Under the pieces are notes generated by a model. It searched no databases and was not told where the DNA came from. It saw only the letters and a list, made by a program, of their open reading frames with translations. Shown piece after piece: positions 8,475 to 16,497 of a DNA stretch of 16,555 nucleotides. Source of the stretch: JBKQWK01 sp052139595 (GTDB lineage: Bacteria; Actinomycetota; Thermoleophilia; UBA2241); contig JBKQWK010000096.1 in assembly GCA_052139595.1 (NCBI GenBank), positions 1 through 16,555 of the forward strand. The letters run 5' to 3'. A program made the position numbers and the translations under genes. The first letter of the stretch is position 1; every line of letters begins with the position of its first letter.

Positions 8475-9464
8475 GTGACCATTCGCACAGACCCATTTGA
8501 ACGCGACGCCAGCGTCGCCATCGAGCTGCGCGACCTGACCAAGGTGTACGGCCAAGCGCGCGCCCTGGACGGCGTCGATCTGACCGTCGCCGCCGGCTCG
8601 GTCTTCGGCTTTCTCGGCCCCAACGGCGCCGGCAAGACAACAACCCTGCGCATCCTCGCCGGCCTGGCTGCGCCAACGGCCGGTCAAGCGGGCATCCTCG
8701 GCCGCAACGTCGTTTCTGCCGGCAACGAGCTTCGCGCGCTCATCGGCTACCTGCCGGACGTGCCGGCTTTCTACCCATGGATGACCGCATTTGAGTTTCT
8801 ACACTTCACCGGCGAACTGTTTGGCCTGGCCGGCAAGGATGTCGAGCAGCGCATCGGAGCGCTGCTCGACCTGGCCGGCCTCAGCGCCGTGACGACGCGC
8901 ATCGGCAGCTACTCACGCGGCATGAAACAGCGTCTCGGTGTCGCCCAGGCCCTTATGAACGCACCGCAAGTCCTCTTGCTCGACGAACCGACAAGCGCTC
9001 TCGACCCCCTGGGTCGCAAAGAGGTGCTCGACATGATCGCAGCGCTGGCCGGGCGGACAACGGTGTTCTTTTCGACTCACATTCTCGGCGACGTGGAGCG
9101 CGTCTGTGACACTGTCGCCATCCTTGATCACGGTCAGGTCGTTCGTGAGGCACCGATCGGTGAACTGAAGGCCGGACACGGTGGTGGCCAGCGCCTGCTC
9201 ATCGCGGTCGACCGACCAGCGCCGCTCGTCGCTGCCCTTGAGGGTCAGTCGTGGCTGACGCGTATCGAATCCGGCGACGAGGCCGGCGAACTTCGCCTCG
9301 CAGTGAACGACCTGGCCGCGGCGCAGCGTGCCGTGCCGGCGGCCGTAGCGGCCGCCGGCTTAGCGCTGCGCCGTCTTGAAGTCGACGAGCTGAGCCTCGA
9401 AGACGTCTTCGTTGAACTCGTCGGTGAGCGAGCTGCCGGCAACGTCTCCCATCCCCAGTCATGA
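8475..9464 (+). CDS. ABC transporter ATP-binding protein (YxlF/CcmA-type exporter)
   Basis: Nucleotide-binding subunit of an ABC-2 type exporter, 329 residues. Walker A is GPNGAGKT (48-55), the signature is YSRGMKQRL (146-154), and Walker B is LLLDEPT (167-173) with catalytic E171. The switch His is H202 in STHILGD. The Q-loop reads GYLPDVPAFYPWMT, with Asp where many relatives have Gln or Glu. The last 100 residues form the usual C-terminal extension (VDELSLEDVFVELV). It starts at GTG 8475, 44 nt after the membrane protein gene, without a clear Shine-Dalgarno sequence. It overlaps the permease gene by four bases (ATGA), so the two are translationally coupled. The substrate cannot be read from the sequence; relatives act in peptide, bacteriocin or antibiotic export or resistance. 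Confidence 0.95.
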   Translation: MTIRTDPFERDASVAIELRDLTKVYGQARALDGVDLTVAAGSVFGFLGPNGAGKTTTLRILAGLAAPTAGQAGILGRNVVSAGNELRALIGYLPDVPAFYPWMTAFEFLHFTGELFGLAGKDVEQRIGALLDLAGLSAVTTRIGSYSRGMKQRLGVAQALMNAPQVLLLDEPTSALDPLGRKEVLDMIAALAGRTTVFFSTHILGDVERVCDTVAILDHGQVVREAPIGELKAGHGGGQRLLIAVDRPAPLVAALEGQSWLTRIESGDEAGELRLAVNDLAAAQRAVPAAVAAAGLALRRLEVDELSLEDVFVELVGERAAGNVSHPQS

Positions 9465-10228
9465 GCGGCTTTCGCGCCCTTCTCAAGAAAGAGCTGCTCG
9501 GCACGCGTCGCACGTGGAGACTCTGGGTGCTGCCCGGCGTTTTGCTGTTCTGCGGCCTGACGTCGCCGCCGCTCGCCAAACTGTTGCCACTCGTTACCAA
9601 GGCGACGACTGGTTCGTCGCGCGGCGCGGTGATCATCCTCCCCGCAGCGGCCCCGATCGACGGTTACGCGCAGTACATCGGCAATCTCGCCCAGTTGGCG
9701 GTGCTGACCCTGCTCATCGCTTCTGGCGGAGTGGTGAGTTCTGAGCTGAAGAGCGGCACGAGCATCCTTGTCCTGACCAAGCCCGTCTCACGAACCGCTT
9801 TCGTGAGTGCCAAAGTGGTCGCCCAGCTGGCACTCCTGCTGGCGGCGACGGTTTTGGCGACAGCGGTGTGCGTTGCCATGACCGCTGCCGTCTTTGGCCG
9901 CCTCGGGCCAAGCAGCCACGCAGCGACTGCGGCGGCTGCCTGGTGCGCTCTGGCGGTGTTGCTCACATCCGCCATGACCTACTTCTCAACCACGATTCGC
10001 TCGGCTGCCGGCGCCGCCGGCGCCGGTTTGGCACTCTTCGCAGGACTGGCCATACTTGATTCCGTCCCCGTGTTGCATCGGCTCACGCCGGCGGGCCTGA
10101 CGTCACTACCGGCACACTTGCTCAACAGCGAGCCAACGGCCCTCTTCTGGCCGCTGACGAGCGGCCTGGCGCTGGCCGCTGTCTTTATCGCGCTCGCACT
10201 GCGCAGTTTTCGCCGTAAAGAAATCTGA
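9461..10228 (+). CDS. ABC-2 type transporter permease
   Basis: Membrane subunit of 255 residues partnering the preceding ATPase. The N-terminal FRALLKKELLGTRRTWRLWVLPGVLLF is the amphipathic helix plus first membrane span typical of ABC-2 permeases. The segment LKSGTSILVLTKPVSRTAFVSAKVVAQLALLLAATVLAT contains the family-typical stretch in which a cytoplasmic loop (KPVSRxxF) precedes a membrane span. About six hydrophobic segments are visible, and the end is the short basic tail SFRRKEI. ATG 9461 overlaps the ATPase stop. Its 3' end faces comEC, 46 bp away, on the opposite strand. Confidence 0.92.
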   Translation: MSGFRALLKKELLGTRRTWRLWVLPGVLLFCGLTSPPLAKLLPLVTKATTGSSRGAVIILPAAAPIDGYAQYIGNLAQLAVLTLLIASGGVVSSELKSGTSILVLTKPVSRTAFVSAKVVAQLALLLAATVLATAVCVAMTAAVFGRLGPSSHAATAAAAWCALAVLLTSAMTYFSTTIRSAAGAAGAGLALFAGLAILDSVPVLHRLTPAGLTSLPAHLLNSEPTALFWPLTSGLALAAVFIALALRSFRRKEI

Positions 10229-10232
10229 GCAA

Positions 10233-10257
10233 TGCCGGTGAGCAGTGCAGGCCGGCG
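10233..10257. terminator. Possible hairpin between the convergent permease and comEC genes
   Basis: GCCGG (10234-10238) and CCGGC (10252-10256) can pair around a 13-nt loop in the 46-bp convergent gap. The stem is short. Only the minus-strand side is followed by a T-rich stretch, inside the permease end. Confidence 0.25.
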
Positions 10258-10274
10258 CGCAGACGGCGCAACCC

Positions 10275-12668
10275 TCAGCGACGCTGAATACTCACCGCCA
10301 ATCCTTCTCGGCGCGCCGTGAGCGTGACGTCGCCGGCACGATCGGTGCGCAGACAAGGAAGGTGGCGACCACCCAGCAGTGTAAGCATCTCGGTAGTGGG
10401 ATGGCCGTACGTGTTTGGTCCCACCGAAATGACGGTCAGTCGCGGCGCCAGGCTGGCGAGAAGCCTGGCGTCAAACCCGCCGCGGCTGCCGTGGTGAGGC
10501 ACCTCGGCTACGCTCACGGTACCGATGTTCAGCTTCGCCAGGGCCTCGCCTTCGGCGTCACCGGGAATGAGCACTCTCTGCTGAGCAAGCGTAACCACGG
10601 CGACGAGAGCGCAGTTGTTCTCGTCCTGATTGCTGTCTGCGCCCGAATGCGCGGCCGTCGTCGGCAGAACAGCAACCTGATAGCTGCCGCCTTGAAACAG
10701 CAGCGGTTCGGTGCACTCCCGGATCGGTACGGCGGCGGTGCGCAGTTCGGCCATGACCTTGCTCAAGGGTGGGTTCGGCGTCGGCGGTCGTGGCACGAGA
10801 GCGATCGTCACCGGGATCGTGCCGAGCACGTCGGCCAGACCGGCCGTGTGATCGGCGTGGCCATGTGAGAGCACCAGCACGTCGATGCGACGCACACCGT
10901 GAGCTCGCAGGATGGCGGCGATCGGAGCCGGACCGGCATCGATGAGCACCGTGGGACCGCCCGGCGCCTGGACCAGAGCGGCGGCGCCCTCGCCGACATT
11001 GAGAAACGTAAGTGCCGGCAAACGGGGCGCCGCCGGCGCCGCCGGCGTCACGACGACGATCAGGCCGACAACGAGTACGGCGACAAGCACAACGTGAGTG
11101 CGGCGGCGGGTGCAGCCGACGTAGCTCAGCAAACGCTCTCCACGCCGCTGCGCCAGCCGCCAGAGAATGAACAAACCGACGGCCAGAGCAACGAACAGCG
11201 CTGTCCCCAGCGTAAGGCCACGCCATTGATAGACCGCCCCGGGCAAATGGCTGAACCAGGACGAGACCGCGAGCAGAAATCCGGTACACACGCCGGCGAG
11301 AAGGTTCAGCGGCAAACAGAGCGGCGCGAGGACGAATCCAATCATGACCGAGAGCATGCCAAGGAACATCACCGGCCCGAGGATAAAGGCACCAACCACG
11401 TTGGCCGGAATGCCGACCAGCGAGGTCGAACCAAACGTAAAAATGGAAATGGGTGCCGTGGCCACACTCGCCGCCGCAGTAACACCAACGGCCTCGGCCA
11501 CAGACCTGGGCAGAAAGCCAAACAGATCGGTGAACGATCGGGAAAGCAAGAGCAGACCGGCCACGGCAGCGAAGGTGAGCTGAAAGCTGACATCGTAAAT
11601 GGCATTTGGGCTGACGGTGAGCAACCAGGCGGCTGGCACCAGCCAGAGAAGCCAACCGTCGCTGGGACGCGAGAGTAGAGCAGCGAGCAGGCCGACAACG
11701 CCGGCAACCCCAGCGCGCACGATCGACGGTGAAGCCCCTGTGAGCACGGTGTAGGCAATGATCAGCGGCATCAACACGAGCAAGCGCAGCGACCGTCTGA
11801 CCCGCGCCAGCGAGAGAAGAAAGCCCCACATGGCGCACAGGAGCACAACGTTCTCGCCCGATACGGCGAGGATGTGCAGCAGGCCACTGCGCCGCATGTC
11901 GTCGACGACGCTCGCCGGGACGTACTCGTCGTCGCCGAGCACCATGCCTGCGAGCACATCGCGCACCGGCGGACCAAGGCCGCGGCGCAGGTGAGCGCGT
12001 GCGGCCACACGCAGCCGGTCGACGAGCCCGCTGAGGCCGCCTCGCCGACCGACATAGCGCAGATCGCTCAAGCTGGCGTGAACCATGGCATGCTCACCGC
12101 GGCGAGCGAGATAACGGCCGTAGTCGAACTGCCCTGGCTTCGCTGTCGGCAAAGCCTCGATAGCAGAGGCCGCCAGAGTGATGCGGACGCCCTCGACAAG
12201 GCGCCCGCAGGGATCGAGCGGCGGCACGTCGCCTTTGTTGATCTTGAGACTCAGGTGCACCGGCTCGTCAAGCTGCTCGTGACCGAAAGCAGTCACGCGC
12301 ACGGGAACCGTGAGGTTTTCACCTTTGACTGTCGGCAGGTCGACAACGGTTGCCGCCAGCGGAGCGCGCTGGCCGACGAGCTGCTGAAGTCGACTCTGCG
12401 CGATCTTGTCGAGGCGCCAGCCGCCGACAGCAACCCCCGCGATGGCAAATACCAACGCCATTGCCAGCAGTGGCCCCGCGCGGAGAAGGTGGGACTGCGG
12501 AGACAACCAAGACTGCGCCGCCAGCGGCGAGGCGGCGACAATTGCGGCGGCTGCCGGCAGCCCAAAGCCGACGAGCAGCGCGACAGCAGACGGCCGCCAG
12601 GCGAGCGACAGACAGAGGCCAGCGACATAGGCACCAAGAAGCCAGTGGACGGCGGTCAGGCGACGCAC
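10275..12668 (-). CDS. comEC: DNA internalisation competence protein ComEC/Rec2
   Basis: Inner-membrane channel for single-stranded DNA uptake in natural transformation, 797 residues, full length. Order: an N-terminal membrane and DUF4131 region with an OB-like part (VDLPTVKGENLTVPVRVTAF). Next is the polytopic Competence domain with HILAVSGENVVLL. A C-terminal metallo-beta-lactamase domain runs from about residue 550. The metal-binding motif SHGHADH is at 601-607, GDAEGE lies downstream, and PHHGS starts at P724. The motif usually written VGQGD is VGEGAA here (558-563). GTG 12668 lies 6 nt after the comEA stop, so translation is probably coupled. Its downstream neighbour is the opposing ABC cassette rather than holA. 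Confidence 0.95.
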   Translation of the reverse strand: MRRLTAVHWLLGAYVAGLCLSLAWRPSAVALLVGFGLPAAAAIVAASPLAAQSWLSPQSHLLRAGPLLAMALVFAIAGVAVGGWRLDKIAQSRLQQLVGQRAPLAATVVDLPTVKGENLTVPVRVTAFGHEQLDEPVHLSLKINKGDVPPLDPCGRLVEGVRITLAASAIEALPTAKPGQFDYGRYLARRGEHAMVHASLSDLRYVGRRGGLSGLVDRLRVAARAHLRRGLGPPVRDVLAGMVLGDDEYVPASVVDDMRRSGLLHILAVSGENVVLLCAMWGFLLSLARVRRSLRLLVLMPLIIAYTVLTGASPSIVRAGVAGVVGLLAALLSRPSDGWLLWLVPAAWLLTVSPNAIYDVSFQLTFAAVAGLLLLSRSFTDLFGFLPRSVAEAVGVTAAASVATAPISIFTFGSTSLVGIPANVVGAFILGPVMFLGMLSVMIGFVLAPLCLPLNLLAGVCTGFLLAVSSWFSHLPGAVYQWRGLTLGTALFVALAVGLFILWRLAQRRGERLLSYVGCTRRRTHVVLVAVLVVGLIVVVTPAAPAAPRLPALTFLNVGEGAAALVQAPGGPTVLIDAGPAPIAAILRAHGVRRIDVLVLSHGHADHTAGLADVLGTIPVTIALVPRPPTPNPPLSKVMAELRTAAVPIRECTEPLLFQGGSYQVAVLPTTAAHSGADSNQDENNCALVAVVTLAQQRVLIPGDAEGEALAKLNIGTVSVAEVPHHGSRGGFDARLLASLAPRLTVISVGPNTYGHPTTEMLTLLGGRHLPCLRTDRAGDVTLTARREGLAVSIQRR

Positions 12669-12674
12669 GAACGA

Positions 12675-13337
12675 TTACTGCACGGTGATGTACGGCTTGA
12701 GTGCCGCAAACTTGGCGTCGCCGATGCCGGACACATTCTTCAGCTCGGCAATCGCCTTGAAAGCGCCGTTCGCGGTGCGATAGTCGATGATTTTCTGTGC
12801 CGTCGCTGGGCCGATGCCCGATAGACCATCCAGTTCGGCTACGGTCGCGGTGTTGAGATTGACGGGGGCGGCCGGCGGCTTACCGCCGGCAGCCGACCCG
12901 GTCGCTGCCGCGCTGCTGCCGGTGACGGACGGCGACGTCACTGCCGCCTCGCCCTTTTTCGGCACCACGACCTGCTGACCGTCGCTGAGTCTGGCAGCAA
13001 GATTGATCGCCGCCAGGTCGGCTTTGACGCCGGCTCCGCCGGCGCGCTTGAGAAGATCAGCGACGCGAGCCCCGGACTGAACATCATAGACACCGGGGTG
13101 GACAACGGCACCGCAGACGTAGACGACGATTGGTGCGACGCGGGGGCTGGCAGAAGCCGCGGCGTCGCCAGCCAGCGCCGACGAGCTACTGCTCGCCGGC
13201 AGCGGCGATGCCGCGATAAGCTGCCCGGACGAACCAGCCGCCTGAGCCCGCCCGGCGATCAGGTAGCGAACGCCAAAAGCGGTGACGACAAACGCCAGAG
13301 CGACGTACACGTACAACTGCTTACGCGTGATGCCCAT
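12675..13337 (-). CDS. comEA: Competence DNA receptor ComEA
   Basis: Membrane-anchored double-stranded DNA receptor that hands DNA to ComEC. From ATG 13337 it has 220 residues. A transmembrane anchor spans about 8-28, then a Ser/Ala linker, an SLBB domain (about 68-128, IVVYVCGAVVHPGVYDVQSG), a second Gly/Ala/Pro linker, and a double helix-hairpin-helix domain. The hairpin motifs are GIGPATA (174-180) and GIGDAKF (204-210), preceded by the hallmark PVNLNTATVAELDGL. A longer frame reaches back to 13460. ATG 13337 is chosen because GGGGGTG lies about 5 nt upstream and the residues before it are not membrane-protein-like. comEC follows after 6 nt. No other competence genes are in the window. Confidence 0.95.
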   Translation of the reverse strand: MGITRKQLYVYVALAFVVTAFGVRYLIAGRAQAAGSSGQLIAASPLPASSSSSALAGDAAASASPRVAPIVVYVCGAVVHPGVYDVQSGARVADLLKRAGGAGVKADLAAINLAARLSDGQQVVVPKKGEAAVTSPSVTGSSAAATGSAAGGKPPAAPVNLNTATVAELDGLSGIGPATAQKIIDYRTANGAFKAIAELKNVSGIGDAKFAALKPYITVQ

Positions 13338-13385
13338 GATCACCCCCAAACGGAAACCGCGTCTGCGTGCGCGAGTGTCCGCATA

Positions 13386-13414
13386 AGGGTAACGGCCGCC
13401 GACCGACCCGTCAT
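13386..13414 (-). promoter_or_regulatory. Candidate promoter for comEA-comEC
   Basis: On the minus strand ATGACG (13409-13414) and TACCCT (13386-13391) are 17 nt apart. Matches are four and three of six, so this is weak. Confidence 0.25.
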
Positions 13415-13469
13415 CGCCACAAACTGATGAATAGATGGGATGACAAAGGTCAGGGGACAAGCGGGGCGA

Positions 13470-13530
13470 CGGCCGGCGGCGGCGGAGCAGCGACCGGCAA
13501 CCGGCGACCGGCGGCAGCGGAGCAGTCGTG
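13470..13530. repeat. CCGGC-rich degenerate repeats between leuS and comEA
   Basis: The 252-bp gap contains stacked variants of CGACCGGC and CAACCGGC and two copies of a GGC-GGAGCAG or GGCAGCGGAGCAG motif. No coding frame or RNA signature is seen. The strings are too degenerate to define a clean unit. Confidence 0.45.
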
Positions 13531-13543
13531 TCCGACGGCAGCT

Positions 13544-13566
13544 GAGCGGCGCCAGCAGAGCCGCCC
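13544..13566 (-). terminator. Possible leuS terminator hairpin
   Basis: About 25 nt after the leuS stop, GCGGC and GCCGC can pair, extended by two further pairs including a G-U, around a 9-nt loop on the minus strand. There is no U-run. Confidence 0.3.
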
Positions 13567-13589
13567 CTCCGCCCCTTGCCGCCGTCTGC

Positions 13590-16067
13590 CTACTTCACGA
13601 CGAAGTTGACCAGTTTGCCGGGCACGTAGATCTCTTTGGCAATCTGCTTGCCCGCCAGAAAACGCGCCGTATTGGCGGCCGCTCTGGCGGCGGCCAATAC
13701 GGCGGCCTTCTCGGCATCGACCGCGACTTCGAGTCTGTCCCGTAGTTTGCCGTTCACCTGCACGACGACCGTCACCACTTCATCGGCGGCGAGCTCGTCG
13801 TCCCAGCTAGGCCAGGTGGCGTCCAGCACCGAACCGCCATCTCCGACCAGCTGCCACACCTCTTCGGCGATATGCGGCGCCATGGGCGCCAGGAGTAGTG
13901 TGAAGGTGGCTAGCACGTCCCACCACGCGGCCGGCGTGAGCGCCGCCGGCGCTGTACCCCACACGTCGAGCAACTCATTCTGCAGCTCCATGAGCGCCGA
14001 GACGGCTGTGTTGAAGTGGAACCGTTCAACATCGTGGGTAACCTTGCGCACCGTCTTGTGCAGAGACCGCAGCAGATGGCGGCCCCTCGCCTCAGCATCC
14101 GCCGGTACGACCGGCGGCGAGGTTAGCGACTCGGTGACCTCGACCACCAGACTCCAGAAACGGCCGAGAAAGCGGTAGCAGCCCTGCACGCCACGGTCGT
14201 TCCAGGCGACACTCTGTTCGAAGGGGGCAATGAACAGCTCGTAAACCCGCAGGCTGTCAGCACCGTACCGTTCGACCACCGAGTCGGGCGTGACCACGTT
14301 GCCTTTGCTTTTACTCATTTTCTGGCCGTCCTCGGCCAGAATCATGCCCTGGTTGCGCAATGTGGCGTAAGGTTCGCTAAAGTCGATGTGGCCGGCATCG
14401 TAGAGAACCTTGCTGAAGAAGCGCGCGTAGAGAAGATGCATGACGGCGTGCTCAGCGCCGCCGACGTACAGGTCAACCGGCAGCCAATAGTCGACAGCGG
14501 CGCGGTCAAAAGGTGCCGTGTCGTCATGTGGCGACGGGTAGCGCAGGTGGTACCACGACGAGCAGGCGAAGGTGTCCATCGTATCCGTCTCACGCCGCCC
14601 AGGACCACCGCACTGCGGGCAGGTGGTGTTGACGAACTCTGGCGAACGGGCGAGGGGCGACTTGCCGACGTCGGTCGGCTTGTAGTCGTCGATCTCAGGC
14701 AAGAGCACCGGTAGCTGGTCGACCGGCACGGGCACGGGACCGCACTGATCACAGTAGATGATCGGGATCGGTACCCCCCAGTACCGCTGACGACTGATGA
14801 GCCAGTCACGCAACTTGAAGTTGACCTTGCGTCGCGCCAAGCCGCGATCGCCGAGCCAGTCGACGATACGGGCGAACGCCTCACCCGGCGCCGGCAGCCC
14901 ATCGAACTGCGCCGAGTTCACCATCACCCCATCGCCGGTGTACGCCTCGGTCAAGGGGCGCGGCAGTCCGGCAGACGGAGCGATCACGGCCACGATCGGC
15001 AGACCAAACTTGGTGGCAAAGGCGAAGTCGCGCTCATCGTGCGCCGGCACAGCCATAATCGCCCCGGTGCCGTAGCTCATCAGCACGTAGTCGCTGATCC
15101 AGATCGGAATGGATTTACCGTTGACAGGGTTGACGGCACGGGCGCCAGTGTCGACGCCAGTCTTGTCCTTTTCGGTCGAGAGGCGCTCGATCTCACTCTG
15201 CCGCCGGGCCTGATCCTTGTAGCTCTCGACCTCGCCACAGCGATCCGACGTGGTTATCGCCGCGACCAGCGGATGCTCCGGCGCCAGGACCATGTAGGTG
15301 GCACCGAAGAGTGTGTCCGGGCGCGTCGTGAACACGGTCAGGGTCTCGTCGCGGCCGGCGACAGCGAAGTCGATTTCGGCGCCCTCACTGCGGCCGATCC
15401 AGTTGGTCTGCATGAGTCTGATCTTCTCGGGCCAGTCGATTGTACCGAGGTCGTCGAGCAGGCGCTGGGCGTAGTCGGTGATTTTGAAGTACCACTGCTC
15501 GAGGTCGACTTTGGTCACCTCGCTACCACAACGCCAGCAGCGACCCTGCTCGACCTGCTCGTTGGCAAGGATCGTCTTGTCGACCGGGCACCACCACTGC
15601 GAGCCGGTTGACCGGTAGGCAAGCCCGCGTTCGTGCAGGAGCAGGAAGAACCACTGCGTCCAGCGATAGTAGTCAGGGTTACAGCTGGTGATCTCACGAC
15701 TCCAATCAAAGCTCAGCGAGATCAGATCCATCTGCCGGTGGTAGTTGGCGATGTTGCGCTCGGTGGTCAGGCGAGGGTGCACACCCATTTTCAGAGCGTA
15801 GTTTTCGGCCGGCAGACCGAACGCATCCCATCCCATGGGATGAAGCACGTTGAAGCCGTTCATGCGCTTGAAGCGCGACACGACATCCGTCGGCACGTAG
15901 TTGCGACAGTGGCCGACGCTGAGGCCATCCCCAGAAGGGTACGGGAAAAAGTCGAGGCAGTAGAACTTGGGCCGGTCCGAGGTGTCCAGCGTGCGATAGG
16001 CTTCACGCTCGCGCCACACCTGCTGCCAGCGGGCCTCGATCGCTTGTGGGTCGTAGCGTTTGTCCAT
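13590..16067 (-). CDS. leuS: Leucyl-tRNA synthetase
   Basis: Class I aminoacyl-tRNA synthetase charging tRNA-Leu in the cytoplasm, 825 residues. The N-terminal catalytic core contains PYPSGDGLSVGHCRNY, and the KMSKS loop starts at K583. Zinc-ligand cysteines appear in WWCPVDK...GRCWRCG and again in YCDQCG and CPQCGGPG. The CP1 editing domain has the Thr-rich TVFTTRPDTLFG and GTGAIMAVPAHDERDFAFA with the editing Asp. The C-terminal anticodon-binding and LeuS-specific domains end in YVPGKLVNFVVK. The HIGH motif is S50-V-G-H53, so the first His is replaced by Ser. ATG 16067 is preceded by AAGGGAG about 4 nt upstream. The 5' leader contains two hairpins and a perfect TATAAT promoter box. Confidence 0.98.
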   Translation of the reverse strand: MDKRYDPQAIEARWQQVWREREAYRTLDTSDRPKFYCLDFFPYPSGDGLSVGHCRNYVPTDVVSRFKRMNGFNVLHPMGWDAFGLPAENYALKMGVHPRLTTERNIANYHRQMDLISLSFDWSREITSCNPDYYRWTQWFFLLLHERGLAYRSTGSQWWCPVDKTILANEQVEQGRCWRCGSEVTKVDLEQWYFKITDYAQRLLDDLGTIDWPEKIRLMQTNWIGRSEGAEIDFAVAGRDETLTVFTTRPDTLFGATYMVLAPEHPLVAAITTSDRCGEVESYKDQARRQSEIERLSTEKDKTGVDTGARAVNPVNGKSIPIWISDYVLMSYGTGAIMAVPAHDERDFAFATKFGLPIVAVIAPSAGLPRPLTEAYTGDGVMVNSAQFDGLPAPGEAFARIVDWLGDRGLARRKVNFKLRDWLISRQRYWGVPIPIIYCDQCGPVPVPVDQLPVLLPEIDDYKPTDVGKSPLARSPEFVNTTCPQCGGPGRRETDTMDTFACSSWYHLRYPSPHDDTAPFDRAAVDYWLPVDLYVGGAEHAVMHLLYARFFSKVLYDAGHIDFSEPYATLRNQGMILAEDGQKMSKSKGNVVTPDSVVERYGADSLRVYELFIAPFEQSVAWNDRGVQGCYRFLGRFWSLVVEVTESLTSPPVVPADAEARGRHLLRSLHKTVRKVTHDVERFHFNTAVSALMELQNELLDVWGTAPAALTPAAWWDVLATFTLLLAPMAPHIAEEVWQLVGDGGSVLDATWPSWDDELAADEVVTVVVQVNGKLRDRLEVAVDAEKAAVLAAARAAANTARFLAGKQIAKEIYVPGKLVNFVVK

Positions 16068-16072
16068 CGTTC

Positions 16073-16085
16073 TCCCTTGGAGGGA
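16073..16085 (-). promoter_or_regulatory. Hairpin holding the leuS ribosome binding site
   Basis: The minus strand reads TCCCT-CCA-AGGGA, a perfect 5-bp stem with a 3-nt loop. Its 3' arm is most of the AAGGGAG Shine-Dalgarno sequence. Confidence 0.55.
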
Positions 16086-16098
16086 CGAGCCTGGTGTG

Positions 16099-16126
16099 CG
16101 GCGGCCGGCCTATCGGCCAGCCGCCG
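16099..16126 (-). promoter_or_regulatory. 12-bp stem-loop at the predicted 5' end of leuS mRNA
   Basis: Arms 16099-16110 and 16115-16126 pair over all 12 positions in the leuS-strand RNA (one G-U), with a 4-nt loop GAUA. In plus-strand RNA the same position is a C-A mismatch, which suggests the structure matters on the leuS strand. Confidence 0.7.
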
Positions 16127-16127
16127 T

Positions 16128-16156
16128 ATTATACGGGATGCCACGGCGAGCGGCAG
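16128..16156 (-). promoter_or_regulatory. leuS promoter
   Basis: On the minus strand CTGCCG (16151-16156), 17 nt, then a perfect TATAAT (16128-16133). The start would be near 16121, inside the stem-loop. Confidence 0.6.
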
Positions 16157-16162
16157 GCTCAG

Positions 16163-16190
16163 TTGCTGCCAGCGCCGTTCGTGGTATACT
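16163..16190 (+). promoter_or_regulatory. tRNA-Ala promoter
   Basis: TTGCTG (16163-16168), 16 nt, then TATACT (16185-16190). The start would be near 16197, about 31 nt before the mature tRNA. Confidence 0.6.
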
Positions 16191-16227
16191 TTCCAGCCTG
16201 TCGGGCTCGCCCGACACCACCTTCGGT

Positions 16228-16303
16228 GGGGGTATAGCTCAGTTGGGAGAGCGTTTGGCTGGCAGCCAAAAGGTCACCGGTTCGAGCCCGGTTACCTCCA
16301 CCA
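16228..16303 (+). tRNA. tRNA-Ala, anticodon GGC
   Basis: A complete 76-nt cloverleaf with CCA encoded. The acceptor stem pairs GGGGGTA with TACCTCC. The D stem is GCTC/GAGC. The anticodon stem is TTTGG/CCAAA around the loop CTGGCAG, giving anticodon GGC (reads GCC and GCU). The T stem is ACCGG/CCGGT with loop TTCGAGC. The third acceptor pair is G3-U70 (16230 with 16297), the universal identity element of alanyl-tRNA synthetase, which confirms the assignment. The 31-nt leader holds a 6-bp hairpin GTCGGG/CCCGAC (16200-16215). A second stem CCACC/GGTGG (16217-16229) uses the first two bases of the tRNA. No classical terminator follows. Confidence 0.97.
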
Positions 16304-16497
16304 ATTTTCCCCTTCTCGCCCCCGCCTGCCCTCTCACTGCGCGCTGCGAGCGCCGCCCTCGCCTTGGCGCACCTCGGCAAACGCACGTTCCCTCCGTCTC
16401 GGCGCTCCTCCCGGCAGGTGCTCATCGTGATCTCGATCGCGGTTTGCCGCCGAGGTGGGTTTAGCAGCCTCGCCGCACGGAGAATAACGAGGAAGGA

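Noticed and set aside
10558..11838. A 426-codon frame on the minus strand
   Set aside because: Out of frame with comEC, whose membrane and metal-binding motifs show the real frame.
13338..13460. A 41-residue N-terminal extension of ComEA
   Set aside because: The extension is not membrane-protein-like and contains the promoter candidate. ATG 13337 has a good ribosome binding site and gives a normal anchor.
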